From NCBI RefSeq assembly GCF_026625885.1, contig NZ_CP113068.1:3782001-3846000 (forward strand): a DNA stretch of 64,000 bases. Direction: 5' to 3'. Below the pieces are notes generated by a model. The model made no database searches. It had not been told where the DNA came from and saw only the letters and a program-made list of their open reading frames with translations. The DNA is from Roseateles sp. SL47 (GTDB taxonomy: Bacteria; Pseudomonadota; Gammaproteobacteria; Burkholderiales; Burkholderiaceae_C). This document shows positions 8,325 to 17,572 of this stretch, one piece after another; position 1 is the stretch's first letter, and the number at the start of each line of letters is the position of its first letter. The translations under genes and the position numbers were made by a program.

Positions 8325-9308
8325 TCAGGCCGCTGACCCACCCGAACGCTGCGGCCAGGTGGCCAGCACCACACCGCCCAGCGCCAGCCCGTAGGCCAGC
8401 GCCTGCAGGCCGGACATCGTTTCCCCCAGGAACAGCACACCGATCAGCGCGGTGGAAATGGGCAGGAACACCATGAACACACCGGCCTTGGGCGCACTGA
8501 CATGCCGCAGGCCCTGCATCCAGAGCCATACCGTCACCATGCTGGCGGCGACCGCGTAAAACAGCAGCAGGCCCCAGTGCTTGAGATCCACGGCGCCAAA
8601 GTCGAAGTCCAGCGCCTGCCACAGGCCCAGCGGTGTCACCAGCGCCAGGCCCCAGAGGTTGATCAGCGCGCTGATGCGTTTGGCGGACAAGGCCTGCGTC
8701 AGCTGTTTCCCGATCACCACATAGCTGCCTTCACAAAGCACCGCACCCAGCAACAGCAGGGCGCCCCACTGGCTCTGGGCGGTGTTGTGGTCCTGCTTGT
8801 GCAGGGCCACCATGGCAATGCCGGAAACCGCCAGCGCGATGCCGGCCAGCACCCGGCCCCCGATGCGCTCCCGCAAAAACACAAACGACAGCAGCGCCAC
8901 CGCCGCCGGAATGCCGGCCATGATCACCCCCGCCACCACGGCGGAGCTGTGCCGCACGCCGAACAGCAGGCAGATCGAAAACAGGAAGTTGCCGAAGAAG
9001 GACTCCAGAAAGAGCAGGCCCTTGGTGCGGCGGGACAGCGGCGCTTCTCCGGGCGTGCGCACCAGCCACGGCGCCATGATCACCGCCGCCATGCCAAACC
9101 GCAGCCAGGCCAGCAGGAACACCGGAAAAGCCGCCACCAGCAGCTTGGAGAGACCCACATAACTGCCGATCAGGCTGGTGCTGGCAGCCAGGCAGCCGTA
9201 GGCGAGCCAGGGCACGGCATGGGCAGCGCGGGCGGGGGGCACGGAAGCAGCGCGTGGCGCCGACGGGCGGGCCGAAGAGGGGGAACTTTGCATGGGGACC
9301 GCCATCAT
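8325..9308 (-). CDS. EamA/DMT-family transporter
   Basis: 327 residues. After a Ser/Ala/Pro-rich cytoplasmic leader of ~30 residues come about ten hydrophobic helices in two EamA halves (first half ending near SFVFLRERIGGRVL, second near LFLGETMSGLQALAYGLALGG), the usual layout of 10-TM drug/metabolite exporters. The substrate cannot be predicted. It lies 24 bp beyond the stop of the aminotransferase gene on the same strand, which suggests co-expression and possibly export of an amine or amino acid. Confidence 0.88.
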   Translation of the reverse strand: MMAVPMQSSPSSARPSAPRAASVPPARAAHAVPWLAYGCLAASTSLIGSYVGLSKLLVAAFPVFLLAWLRFGMAAVIMAPWLVRTPGEAPLSRRTKGLLFLESFFGNFLFSICLLFGVRHSSAVVAGVIMAGIPAAVALLSFVFLRERIGGRVLAGIALAVSGIAMVALHKQDHNTAQSQWGALLLLGAVLCEGSYVVIGKQLTQALSAKRISALINLWGLALVTPLGLWQALDFDFGAVDLKHWGLLLFYAVAASMVTVWLWMQGLRHVSAPKAGVFMVFLPISTALIGVLFLGETMSGLQALAYGLALGGVVLATWPQRSGGSAA

Positions 9309-9332
9309 GCCTGATGGCGCGTCAGGGCCCGA

Positions 9333-10652
9333 TCAAGTCAGCCGGCGAATCGCCGTGCGAATCGCGTCCACCATGCGGTCCAGATGGTCCCGGCTGGCGA
9401 TCAGCGGCGGGGAGAGCGCAATGATGTCGCCGGTGGTGCGCACCAGCACGCCCTGTTCCCAGCAATCGAGGAAGACGCTGAACGCCCGTTTGGTGGGCTC
9501 GCCGGGTCGCGGCGTCAGCTCCACGCCACCGACCAGCCCGAAATTGCGCACATCGATCACATGCGGTTCACCCTTGAGTGAATGCAGGGCCTGGGCAAAG
9601 TGGCTCTGCATGTCGGCGGCGCGGGTCAGCAGGTGGTCGTCGGCATAGGTGTCCAGCGTGGCCAGCCCGGCGGCGCAGGCCAGCGGGTGCGCGGAATAGG
9701 TGTAGCCGTGGAAAAACTCGATCAGATGATCCGGCCCCTGCATGAAGGTGTCGTGGATGGACTGGCGGGCGAACACCGCACCCATGGGCACGCAGCCATT
9801 GGTGAGCCCCTTGGCCACCGTCATCAGGTCGGGGGTGACGCCGAAGGTCTGGGCCGCAAACGGCTGGCCGGTGCGGCCGAAACCGGTGATGACCTCATCA
9901 AAGATCAACAGGATGCCGTGGCGGTCGCAGATCTCGCGCAGCCGCTTCAGATAGCCTTCCGGCGGCAGCAGCACACCCGCCGACCCGGCAATCGGCTCCA
10001 CGATGACGGCGGCAATGGTGGACGCGTCATGCAGTGCCACCAGCCGCTCCAGGTCGTCCGCCAGTTCCGCCCCGTGGGCCGGCAGGCCGACACTGAAGGC
10101 ATTGCGGGAGATGTCCAGGGTGTGGCGGATATGGTCCACGCCCGCCAGCAGCGTGCCAAACATCTTGCGGTTGGCCACCATGCCGCCCACCGACATGCCG
10201 CCGAAGTTCACACCGTGGTAACCGCGCTCGCGGCCGATCAGCCGGGTGCGCTGGCCTTCGCCCCGGGCACGGTGATAGGCCAGGGCGATCTTGAGCGCCG
10301 TCTCCACCGCTTCCGACCCGGAGTTGGTGAAGAAGACCTTGTTGAGGCCCTCCGGGGTGATGTCGGTGAGCCGGGACGCCAGCTCGAAGGCCTTGGGATG
10401 GCCCATCTGGAACGGGGGCGCAAAATCCAGTTCGGCCGCTTGTTCCTGGATGGCCTTCACGATGCGGGGGCGGTTGTGACCGGCATTCACACACCACAAC
10501 CCGGCGATGCCATCCAGCACCTGGCGGCCCTTGTCGTCGGTGAAGTACATGCCATCCGCGCCAGTCAGCAGGCGGGGAGATTCCTTGAACTGCCGGTTGG
10601 CAGTGAAGGGCATCCAGTAGGCATTCAGATCAGTTGGCTTGGGGTGACTCAT
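9333..10652 (-). CDS. Class III aminotransferase, omega-amino acid:pyruvate type
   Basis: 439 residues from the ATG at 10652, which has GAGGA nine bases upstream; the in-frame ATG at 10658 is too close to it. PLP-dependent. Key segments: AYWMPFTANRQFK and GIAGLWCVNAGHNRP at the N-terminus, FFTNSGSEAVETALK (phosphate cup), IFDEVITGFGRTG (Asp to the pyridine N), VAKGLTNGCVPMG (Schiff-base Lys), and HGYTYSAHPLACAAG. These are closest to beta-alanine/omega-amino-acid:pyruvate transaminases. It diverges from an Lrp-type regulator 136 bp away, which probably controls it. Confidence 0.92.
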   Translation of the reverse strand: MSHPKPTDLNAYWMPFTANRQFKESPRLLTGADGMYFTDDKGRQVLDGIAGLWCVNAGHNRPRIVKAIQEQAAELDFAPPFQMGHPKAFELASRLTDITPEGLNKVFFTNSGSEAVETALKIALAYHRARGEGQRTRLIGRERGYHGVNFGGMSVGGMVANRKMFGTLLAGVDHIRHTLDISRNAFSVGLPAHGAELADDLERLVALHDASTIAAVIVEPIAGSAGVLLPPEGYLKRLREICDRHGILLIFDEVITGFGRTGQPFAAQTFGVTPDLMTVAKGLTNGCVPMGAVFARQSIHDTFMQGPDHLIEFFHGYTYSAHPLACAAGLATLDTYADDHLLTRAADMQSHFAQALHSLKGEPHVIDVRNFGLVGGVELTPRPGEPTKRAFSVFLDCWEQGVLVRTTGDIIALSPPLIASRDHLDRMVDAIRTAIRRLT

Positions 10653-10743
10653 GGGCATTCGTCCTCAGGGATGGTCGAAGTCTAGAGAAGGCGGCGCGCA
10701 ATCGGGGAGCGTTGTGATGTCAGGGAAACCCGGCTGTACGCAA

Positions 10744-10779
10744 TTTCCTGCGGTCATCACTCCGTGGATTCGCAGAAAA
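10744..10779. promoter_or_regulatory. Imperfect inverted repeat between aminotransferase and Lrp genes
   Basis: TTTCCTGCG at 10744-10752 and CGCAGAAAA at 10771-10779 form 9-bp arms with one mismatch in the divergent promoter region. Lrp/AsnC regulators bind such T-rich/A-rich dyads upstream of the neighbouring gene and their own. No experimentally fixed consensus is claimed. Confidence 0.4.
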
Positions 10780-10787
10780 TGCGGTGC

Positions 10788-11261
10788 ATGAGCGCTGCCC
10801 CCACATTGGATTCGATTGACCGTGCCATCCTGTCCGCCTTGCAGCAGGATGCGCGCCTTTCCAACCAGGCCCTGGCCCAGCAGGTCCACCTGTCCCCATC
10901 GGCCTGTCTGCGGCGGGTGAAGCGGCTGGAGGAGGAGGGGGTGATCGACCGGGTGGTCGCCTTGCTCAATCCCAAGGCCATCGGCAAGCCGGGCACGAGT
11001 TACACGATCATCAATGTGGAGCGCATGACACCGGCGGCCCTGGCGGAATTCGAGCAGGCGGTGAAGGACTCACCGGACATCCTGGACTGCTTTTATGTGG
11101 CCGGCAGCAACGACTATCTGCTGCGCTTCGCCTACCGCGACGCCGAAGATCTGGAACGGCTGCACACGCAGGTGCTGATGCAACTGCCGGGCGTGGCGCG
11201 CGCCAATTCGATGCTGGTGCTGCGCACGGTCAAGCGCAGCACCGCGTTTGTGCTGGACTGA
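10788..11261 (+). CDS. Lrp/AsnC-family transcriptional regulator
   Basis: 157 residues from the ATG at 10788; a GTG at 10764 would add eight. N-terminal helix-turn-helix: LDSIDRAILSALQQDARLS and LSPSACLRRVKRLEEEGVI. C-terminal RAM domain with the VAGSNDYLLRF effector-binding strand near residue 105 and a final MLVLRTVKRSTAF. The divergent position suggests control of the aminotransferase/EamA pair in response to an amino acid. It runs convergently into the next EamA gene. Confidence 0.92.
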   Translation: MSAAPTLDSIDRAILSALQQDARLSNQALAQQVHLSPSACLRRVKRLEEEGVIDRVVALLNPKAIGKPGTSYTIINVERMTPAALAEFEQAVKDSPDILDCFYVAGSNDYLLRFAYRDAEDLERLHTQVLMQLPGVARANSMLVLRTVKRSTAFVLD

Positions 11262-11270
11262 GGCTCAGGC

Positions 11271-12164
11271 TCAGGCCGCCCGGGGCCGCAGCACCCGCAG
11301 CATCGGCAGCAACTGAATCAGCAGCATCGCCCCCAGGATCAGCCCGCAGCCCAGCAGGCCCGCCGGGGAGAGGCGGTCGCCCATCAGCACATAACCGAAG
11401 GCGGCGGTGAACAGCGTTTCGGACGACAGGATGATGGCGGCATCCGCCGCATGCGCATAACGCTGGGCGACGACCTGCGCGGTGAAGGCGACGCCGACCG
11501 ACAGCACGCCGGTGTAGAGCAGCGGCACCAGCGCGGCCTGGATGCCTTCCCAGCTCCAGGTCTCGAACCCCAGCCCCCAGGCCAGCCCCACCAGGCCGCA
11601 GAACAGGAACTGCCCGCCGGCCACGGTGTAGGGCGAATTCATCCGGTCGGCCACGGCCCCGATGAGCAGTACATGCACCGCCCACGGCAGCGCGGACGCA
11701 ATCACCCAGGCATCGCCCAGGCCGATCTGCAACTCATGCGCGCCGGAGAGCAGGAAGGCGCCCACCAGGCAGGCCAGCGCGCCCGGCCACACCGACCAGT
11801 GCGGCCAGTGGCGCAGCAGCAGCCAGCCCAGCAGCGGCACCAGGGGCACATACAACGCGGTGAGAAAACCGGCATTGGTGACGGTGGTGTATTGAATGCC
11901 GATCTGCTGCAAGGCCGCGCCGATGGTCAGCAGCAGCCCCAGCCCGAGAATCCGGCCACCGTCGGCAGGAGTGAGCTGCCGGGCGCCGGGCGCGCGACGT
12001 TCGTGGATGATCAGGGGCAGCACCACCAGCGCTCCGATCAGAAAGCGGATACCGGTGAACATCATCGGCCCCAGCACCTGCATGGCGTGGGACTGTGCGA
12101 CAAAGGCGGAGCCCCAGATCACGGCCACGAGGGTGAGCAGGAGGTTGGCTTGGATACGGGTCAT
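11271..12164 (-). CDS. EamA/DMT-family transporter
   Basis: 297 residues from the ATG at 12164. Ten predicted helices in two EamA repeats, starting LLLTLVAVIWGSAFV and including TVTNAGFLTALYVPLVPLLG in the first half and AHAADAAIILSSETLFTAAFG in the second; these match the subgroup annotated as carboxylate/amino-acid/amine exporters. The substrate is unknown. The stop codon is 9 bp from that of the convergent Lrp gene. Confidence 0.88.
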   Translation of the reverse strand: MTRIQANLLLTLVAVIWGSAFVAQSHAMQVLGPMMFTGIRFLIGALVVLPLIIHERRAPGARQLTPADGGRILGLGLLLTIGAALQQIGIQYTTVTNAGFLTALYVPLVPLLGWLLLRHWPHWSVWPGALACLVGAFLLSGAHELQIGLGDAWVIASALPWAVHVLLIGAVADRMNSPYTVAGGQFLFCGLVGLAWGLGFETWSWEGIQAALVPLLYTGVLSVGVAFTAQVVAQRYAHAADAAIILSSETLFTAAFGYVLMGDRLSPAGLLGCGLILGAMLLIQLLPMLRVLRPRAA

Positions 12165-12208
12165 CAGAAAGTGAACAGAGCGCTGGTGTGTGGGGCGGCT
12201 GGAGCACG

Positions 12209-13000
12209 CTAGGGGGTGGGCAACTGCAAAGCCGTCAGCTCCTCTTCGCTGAAGCCGGCCGCTTTGCGCGCCTCCAGGTTGAAAGGGGCTCGCAGGCGAG
12301 GTGCATCGTAGGCTGCGACCAGCCCAGCGTAAGTGGCGATTGGATCCAGGTCGCGTTGCTCGCAGACGTAGCGATACCAACGATTGCCCAGCGACACGTG
12401 CCCGATTTCATCCCGCAGGATGATGTCCAGGATGGCGCCAGCTGCCAGGTCGCCCGCGCCGACGAGTTTCGCCTTGACAGCCGGGGAGGCGTCCAGGCCC
12501 CGCGCTTCCAGCGTACGCGGCACCAGGGCAATGCGGGCGAGCAGGTCGCCCTTGGTGCGCTCGGCCATGTCCCACAGGGCGTTGTGCGCGTCGAAGCTTC
12601 CATAGTCAAAGCCGAAGGAGCGCAGGTGGTCCCGTAACAGGGTGAAGTGGTAGGCCTCTTCCTTGGCCACCTGCAGCCAGTCCGTGTAGAACGAGGCCGG
12701 CATGTCCGGAAAGCGCCAGAGGATGTCGATGGCCAGGTCGATGGCATTCAGCTCGATGTGGGCCAGCGAGTGGATGAGCGCGGCGCGCCCCTGCGGAGTT
12801 CGCATGGACGGGCGGGTGAGCGCCGTGTGCGCCACCAGCACGGGGCGGGCGGGACGGCCCGGAATGCCCGGCGGCTCGTCCAGGCGCAGGGCGGTGTCCA
12901 CCGGCAGGTCGGCGGGAAGGGCCAGGGTGCGCGCGGCTTTGGTGTCGGCGTCCTGTTCAAGAAGGATCGCGAGGGCGGCTTCGCGAAGACCAATATTCAT
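12209..13000 (-). CDS. DUF455 ferritin-like protein
   Basis: 263 residues from the ATG at 13000. Helical protein with ferritin-like di-iron ligands: SLAHIELNAIDLAIDI (E, H), WLQVAKEEAYHFTLLRDHL (E-x2-H) and LRDEIGHVSLGNRWY (E-x2-H). DUF455 proteins resemble MiaE-type and other di-iron hydroxylases, but their reaction is not established. The frame is open far upstream across hslO on the other strand; that part is a shadow. Single gene next to hslO. Confidence 0.85.
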   Translation of the reverse strand: MNIGLREAALAILLEQDADTKAARTLALPADLPVDTALRLDEPPGIPGRPARPVLVAHTALTRPSMRTPQGRAALIHSLAHIELNAIDLAIDILWRFPDMPASFYTDWLQVAKEEAYHFTLLRDHLRSFGFDYGSFDAHNALWDMAERTKGDLLARIALVPRTLEARGLDASPAVKAKLVGAGDLAAGAILDIILRDEIGHVSLGNRWYRYVCEQRDLDPIATYAGLVAAYDAPRLRAPFNLEARKAAGFSEEELTALQLPTP

Positions 13001-13240
13001 CCGGGGATTATCGACCGGCTCGGGTGTGCGTGCGGTAGACACGTGGGGAGCGGTCTTCGCACCCTGGCACCGTGGCACCGTGGGCCGGTGAAGCCCTTGC
13101 CCTTGCCCTTGCACCGGGCTACTGTCCCTGGGGGCAGTGGTGAATGGGTGAAGCCCTAAAATGGCGGGTTTTGCATCGTCGGCAAGCCGCAGGGCGACAG
13201 GGGGCGTGCGGGGGCCAACGCGGTGGGCCCGAGCGGCGGG

Positions 13241-13285
13241 CACGATGCACGCGATGCGCACGATGCAAGCGATGCACGCGATGCA
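13241..13285. repeat. Five-unit 9-bp tandem repeat in the 13001-13339 gap
   Basis: Imperfect units of the form CRCGATGCA (for example CACGATGCA, CGCGATGCG, AGCGATGCA) follow each other without spacer. They lie 55 bp before hslO in a 339-bp gap between divergent genes. The same gap has short runs of TGGCACCG (about 13069-13082) and CCCTTG (about 13092-13110). No gene is seen here. Confidence 0.7.
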
Positions 13286-13339
13286 AGTGACAGCCAGCGT
13301 CATCCCGAGATATTGACTCGAATCGATTGAAGGACATCC

Positions 13340-14296
13340 ATGAGTGAACTGCACAAGTTCCTGTTTGAAGGCCTGCCGGTGCGCGGCATGCTGGTGCGGC
13401 TGGACAGCAGCTGGAAGGACCTGCTGAGCCGCCGCAAGGAGCCCTTGCCGCCGGCGGTCCGTGATCTGGTGGGTGAAATGGCCGCCGCCGGGGTGCTGAT
13501 GCAGGCCAACATCAAGTTCAGCGGTGCGCTGATCTTCCAGGTGATGGGAGATGGGCCGCTGAAGCTGGCCGTGGCCGAGGTGCAGCCGGACATGAGCTTC
13601 CGCGCCACCGCCAAGACCCGCGATGAGGTGCCGGACACGGCCACCCTGCAGCAGATGCTCAATGCCCATGGGCAGGGCCGTTGCGCCATCACCCTGGACC
13701 CCAAGGACCGGTTGCCGGGCCAGCAGCCTTATCAAGGCATGGTGTCGCTGGTGGGGCCGGAGGGCGAGCCGCTGAACAAGCTGGCGGAGGTGTTGCAGCA
13801 TTACATGCGCCAGTCCGAGCAACTGGACAGCACCCTCGTGCTGGCCGCCAATGGCGAGATGGCGGCGGGCCTGTTGATCCAGCGCCTGCCCATCGAAGGC
13901 GAAGGCAACCTGGAAGCCGGTGCCAGCTCCGGCGTGGAACGCGAGCTGATGGAAGACGCCTACAACCGCATCAGCATGCTGGCCGCCACGCTCACCAAGG
14001 ACGAACTGCTCACGCTGGACAGCGACACCATCCTGCGCCGCCTGTTCTGGGAAGAGACGGTGCGTCGCTTCGAGCCACAGACGCCGCGTTTTGCCTGCAC
14101 CTGCTCCCGCGAGCGCGTGGGCCGCATGCTGCTGGGCCTGGGGCGCCAGGAGGTGGACGAGGTGCTGGCCGAGCTGGGCGGGGTGGAAATCGGCTGCGAG
14201 TTCTGCGGCAACCACTACAAGTTTGATGCGGTCGATGTGGGCGAGCTGTTCACCGATCCGCAGTACCAGGCGCCTGGAAGCGGGCAGATTCAGTAA
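13340..14296 (+). CDS. hslO: Redox-regulated chaperone Hsp33
   Basis: 318 residues. Hsp33 is a cytoplasmic holdase activated by oxidation. The N-terminal domain begins LHKFLFEGLPVRGMLVRLD, and the zinc-binding redox switch at the C-terminus has the CXC and CXXC pairs (FACTCSRERV near residue 252 and CEFCGNHYKF near 291). It has a slightly longer N-terminal half than the ~290-residue E. coli protein. The gene ends at a strong terminator shared with the convergent nucleotidase gene. Confidence 0.95.
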   Translation: MSELHKFLFEGLPVRGMLVRLDSSWKDLLSRRKEPLPPAVRDLVGEMAAAGVLMQANIKFSGALIFQVMGDGPLKLAVAEVQPDMSFRATAKTRDEVPDTATLQQMLNAHGQGRCAITLDPKDRLPGQQPYQGMVSLVGPEGEPLNKLAEVLQHYMRQSEQLDSTLVLAANGEMAAGLLIQRLPIEGEGNLEAGASSGVERELMEDAYNRISMLAATLTKDELLTLDSDTILRRLFWEETVRRFEPQTPRFACTCSRERVGRMLLGLGRQEVDEVLAELGGVEIGCEFCGNHYKFDAVDVGELFTDPQYQAPGSGQIQ

Positions 14297-14324
14297 GGCG
14301 CCTGCGCTGAGCCCCTCAAAGCAC

Positions 14325-14362
14325 AACGGCCCCTCGAGCGTATCGAGGGGCCGTTGTTGTTT
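14325..14362. terminator. Strong terminator between hslO and the nucleotidase gene
   Basis: A perfect 13-bp stem (AACGGCCCCTCGA with its complement) with a GCGTA loop, followed on the plus strand by GTTGTTT. It stands ~29 bp after the hslO stop and 11 bp before the end of the convergent gene, so it may also serve the minus strand. Confidence 0.85.
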
Positions 14363-14372
14363 CAGGAGGGGC

Positions 14373-16168
14373 TCAGTCGTCGTTGTCGCCTTCGTCCACC
14401 CGCACCGTGCGGTTGAGGGCGGTGGGTGTCACCGGCGTGTTGCCGTGACTCTTGAAGTAGGCTTCCAGTGCCTGCACGTCGTTCAGGCCCACCTGAATCA
14501 GACGGCCCTTGGCCAAGGTCACGAAGCCGTCGCCGCCAGCCTGCAGGAAGCTGTTGATCACCACCCGCACACGCTGGTCCGGCCGGATCGGCTGGCCGTT
14601 CAGCGTCAGGCTGCCCGGCACCACGCGCTGGCCCACCGGGCGGCGCTTGTCCCATTCATACCGCAGGCCTTCGGACACCTGCAGGGGCATGAAACGGGTG
14701 TCGTTGGCCTGCCACTGCTCTTCCAGCGCCTGCTGGAGCTGGGCGCCGGTGTACTCCATCACCACCAGCATGTTGCTGAAGGGCAGGGCGGCGAACAGGT
14801 CGCCAAAGGTGGCGACGCCATCCGGACGGCGGACGATGCTGGTGCGCACGCCCCCGATGTTGGCCAGGGCCATCTGGGCGCCACCCGCCTCCGGGCGCGC
14901 GTGGCCGCCAGCATCGAGTCGGCCACGGCCTGGCCGACGGTGGAGCCGCCGCCCCGGTCCTTGTCGTTGCCTTCCTTGCTCAGCGTTTGGGCCAGCAGGC
15001 CCACCGGCCGCTCGATCAGCGGGCCGGCCAGCTTCTGGTAGGACTCGATCAGGGCTGTCTGGCGAGGGTCCTTGGCCGTTTCCGGGCGCACGATCAGGTT
15101 GTCCGCGCGCGCCTCCGTCAGGCGGCCCGTGGCGCGGTCCAGCGTGAGGTCGATTTCGCTGACCAGGGTGCCGTACTTGTCGCCGCTGGTCACCAGCCGG
15201 CCATCAATGCGGCAGTTGTAGGCGCGATGGGTATGGCCCGACACCACCAGACCCACATGCGGATCGAGTTTCTTGACGATGTCCACGATGGGGCCGGAGA
15301 TGCCGGGGCATTCGTTGTAGCCGCCGGTGGGTGCGCCGCCTTCATGGATCAGCACCACCACCGTCTGCACCCCTTGTTTCACCAGCTCGGGCACCAGTTG
15401 ATTGACCGTCTCCGCTTCATCGCGGAATTCCAGGCCCTTGACCCCGCTGGGGCTGACCAGTTCCGGCGTGCCCTTCAGCGTCAGGCCGATGAAGCCGATC
15501 GGCACGCCTTCAAAGCGCTTGATGCGGTAGGCGGGCAGCACCGTCTTGCCGGTGGCCGTGTCCACCGTGCTGGCGGCCAGGTATTGGTATTGGGCGCCGG
15601 TGAACGGGGTGGGGCCTTTGCAGCCATCCTTGGGGTGGCAGCCGCCGTTCTGCTTGCGCAGCAATTCGGTCAGACCCTGGTCGAACTCATGGTTGCCGAC
15701 GGCCGACAAGTCCAGGCCCATCAGGCCCAGCGACTGGATGGTCGGCTCGTCATGGAACAGGGCCGACAGCAGCGGGCTGGCACCCACCAGATCCCCGGCC
15801 GCCACAAACACATGGTTGGGGTTCTTGGCCTTGAGTTGTTGCACCAGCGTGGCCATTCGCTCGGCACCACCGGCCTGGATGCTGATCATGCCGTCAGGGT
15901 GAGCCGGGTCCTTGATCCGGATGCCACCCGGCGAGGGCAGCAGGTTACCGTGGAAGTCATTGATGGCCAGCACCTTCACCGCCACGCTGCTGCCCGACGA
16001 GGCCGGGGCCTGGGTGGCAGTGGTCGTGCTGGCGGTGGTCGGGCTGGCGGTCTGGACAACGCCTTGAGGCGCGGGCACCGTGGACATCGAACCGCAGGCG
16101 GCCAGCCATGCGGCGCTCAATGCTGCCGGTAGCACCGGCAGCAGGCGGGAAAGACGAGCGATCATCAA
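14373..16168 (-). pseudogene. 5'-nucleotidase lipoprotein (UshA/NadN-like), frameshifted
   Basis: Two overlapping frames together give a ~598-residue periplasmic 5'-nucleotidase. The first (start 16168) has a lipoprotein signal ending LAAC near residue 25 and all metallophosphatase motifs: NDFHGNLL, AAGDLVGASP, GNHEFDQG, HEGG and SGHTHRAYN. It then loses frame near 14893-14900: the expected continuation EAGGAQMALANIGGVRTS is found only in the second frame, which carries the C-terminal substrate-binding domain (LQQALEEQW, INSFLQAGGDGF) to 14373. One missing C in the GCCCGG run would explain it; a real mutation or a sequencing error are both possible. It lies downstream of pnuC and the NadR-like kinase gene. 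Confidence 0.85.
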
Positions 16169-16245
16169 CAGCCTCCAGGCGAAAATTTAGCGTCCGCAAA
16201 CATTTGCGAGCGCGTCGCGGCGCGGATTGTGCCTGCGCTGATGTG

Positions 16246-16905
16246 TCAGCGGCGTTGCAGACGGGAGGCGTGTTCGCATGCTGCGTCGTCGCAGTGTTCA
16301 CAGCGCCATTCACCGCCCAGGCTGTCGTCCCGTTGCATCAATCGGCTGAACAGTCCGTCGCCGGCCGACACCCGCGGGCGCAGCAGCGGGCCCAGCGCGT
16401 TCAGCGCCTGGGCGAGGCGGTCCGGCCCTTGTCCGCCGACCACGCTGTAGTCCAGGCCGGCGGTGCGCAAGGCCCGCCGCAGCAACTGGTCGGTGGGGGC
16501 CTGGGCATGGGGACCGTCCCGTTGAGGGTCGGCCGCCCAGGGCAGGTCCAGGGCCATCAGCAGATTGGCCTGCATGGCGGCCTGTTGCTGCAGGGCCCAG
16601 GCATACAGGCTGCGGTCCTGGAACAGCAGGTCGCTGTAGACGGCGGTCATCAGCGGGGTGGTGTCGTGCAGGACGATGTCATGGTCCCGCGCGGCCGCCT
16701 GGCCCCGTGCATGCTGCTCAACGGCGATCGCCATCTGCTCCTGCGCTTGAGGGGTGCGGCCCTCCCGGTCGCACCATTCGCGCAGGTATTCGCTGACCAG
16801 GGCTGGCCGCAGGCGCGTGTTGAGGCGCAGATGCTCCAGCAGGGCCTGGCCCAACTGGCTTTTGCCGGTGCTTTCTGCACCCAGCAGCGCGATGTGCAGC
16901 GTCAT
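16246..16905 (-). CDS. NadR-like ribosylnicotinamide kinase (P-loop AAA family)
   Basis: 219 residues from the ATG at 16905. Walker A GAESTGKSQLG at residues 9-19; LVSEYLREW and DTTPLMTAVYSDLLFQ match the C-terminal kinase domain of NadR. The N-terminal adenylyltransferase domain and the HTH of enteric NadR are absent, so this would make NMN from nicotinamide riboside and leave adenylylation to another enzyme. A short Cys pair near the end (CEHCDDAACEHA) is unusual and could bind metal. It follows pnuC by 20 bp on the same strand, which supports the role. Confidence 0.85.
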   Translation of the reverse strand: MTLHIALLGAESTGKSQLGQALLEHLRLNTRLRPALVSEYLREWCDREGRTPQAQEQMAIAVEQHARGQAAARDHDIVLHDTTPLMTAVYSDLLFQDRSLYAWALQQQAAMQANLLMALDLPWAADPQRDGPHAQAPTDQLLRRALRTAGLDYSVVGGQGPDRLAQALNALGPLLRPRVSAGDGLFSRLMQRDDSLGGEWRCEHCDDAACEHASRLQRR

Positions 16906-16925
16906 TGGCGGCGCGCCATCGGCCC

Positions 16926-17567
16926 TCAGGCCGTCACCGGCGTGCTGAGCTGCCGCTGCCAGGCGCGCCAGCCGGCCACCGACATCGGCACAAACACGGC
17001 ATAGAGCACCACAGTCAGCCAATAGCCCTTGAAGGCGAACAGGGCGATGCTGATCAGATTGACCACCACCCACACCGGCCAGTTTTCCTGGTACTTGCGG
17101 CCCAGCAGCCATTGGCCGGTGATGCTGGCCACCGTGGGGAGCGCATCCCAGTAGGGCAGGGGTGAATCGGTGCGGTGTTCCAGAAACAGTCCCAGCAGCG
17201 GCCAGGCTGCCAAGGTCACCACCAGCGCCATCCAGCGGCCGCGCCAGCCCAGGGTGCGCACATGCAGGGTGCCGCCGTCGGCGGTGCGCCCGCGCAGCCA
17301 CTGCCACCAGCCCCACAAGGCCAGCACAGCAAACAGCAGTTGGAGTGTGGCCTCTCCATAGAGTTTCCCGCTCCAAAATAGCAAGAAGTAGAGCAGGGAG
17401 CTGGTGAGGGCCAGGGGCCAGGCCAGCACCTGCACCCGCATGTTGCAGACCACCATCCACAGGGCCAGCACAAAGGCCACAAGTTCCAGCCAGCTGATGG
17501 GGCTGCCCAGGGCGGTAAAAGCAGGGGAGAGCGCCAGATCGAGCAGCGCTTGCAAAGGATCAACCAT
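16926..17567 (-). CDS. pnuC: Nicotinamide riboside transporter PnuC
   Basis: 213 residues, about seven membrane helices. Family signatures: SWLELVAFVLALWMVVCNMR at the N-terminus, WGWWQWLRG in the middle and TGQWLLGRKYQENWPVWVVVN near residue 150, the Trp/Asn-rich substrate path. PnuC lets nicotinamide riboside diffuse in; a cytoplasmic kinase traps it, and the next gene encodes that kinase. It starts 5 bp after the ftsB stop, so it is probably read through from the eno-ftsB unit. Confidence 0.9.
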   Translation of the reverse strand: MVDPLQALLDLALSPAFTALGSPISWLELVAFVLALWMVVCNMRVQVLAWPLALTSSLLYFLLFWSGKLYGEATLQLLFAVLALWGWWQWLRGRTADGGTLHVRTLGWRGRWMALVVTLAAWPLLGLFLEHRTDSPLPYWDALPTVASITGQWLLGRKYQENWPVWVVVNLISIALFAFKGYWLTVVLYAVFVPMSVAGWRAWQRQLSTPVTA

Positions 17568-17572
17568 GGCCT

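Noticed and set aside
13241..13285. Short repeats that might suggest a CRISPR array
   Set aside because: Units are 9 bp, contiguous and without spacers; no cas gene is present in the window.
13001..14326. Minus-strand extension of the DUF455 frame to 705 codons
   Set aside because: The added part is antisense to hslO and through tandem repeats; family similarity starts at the ATG at 13000.
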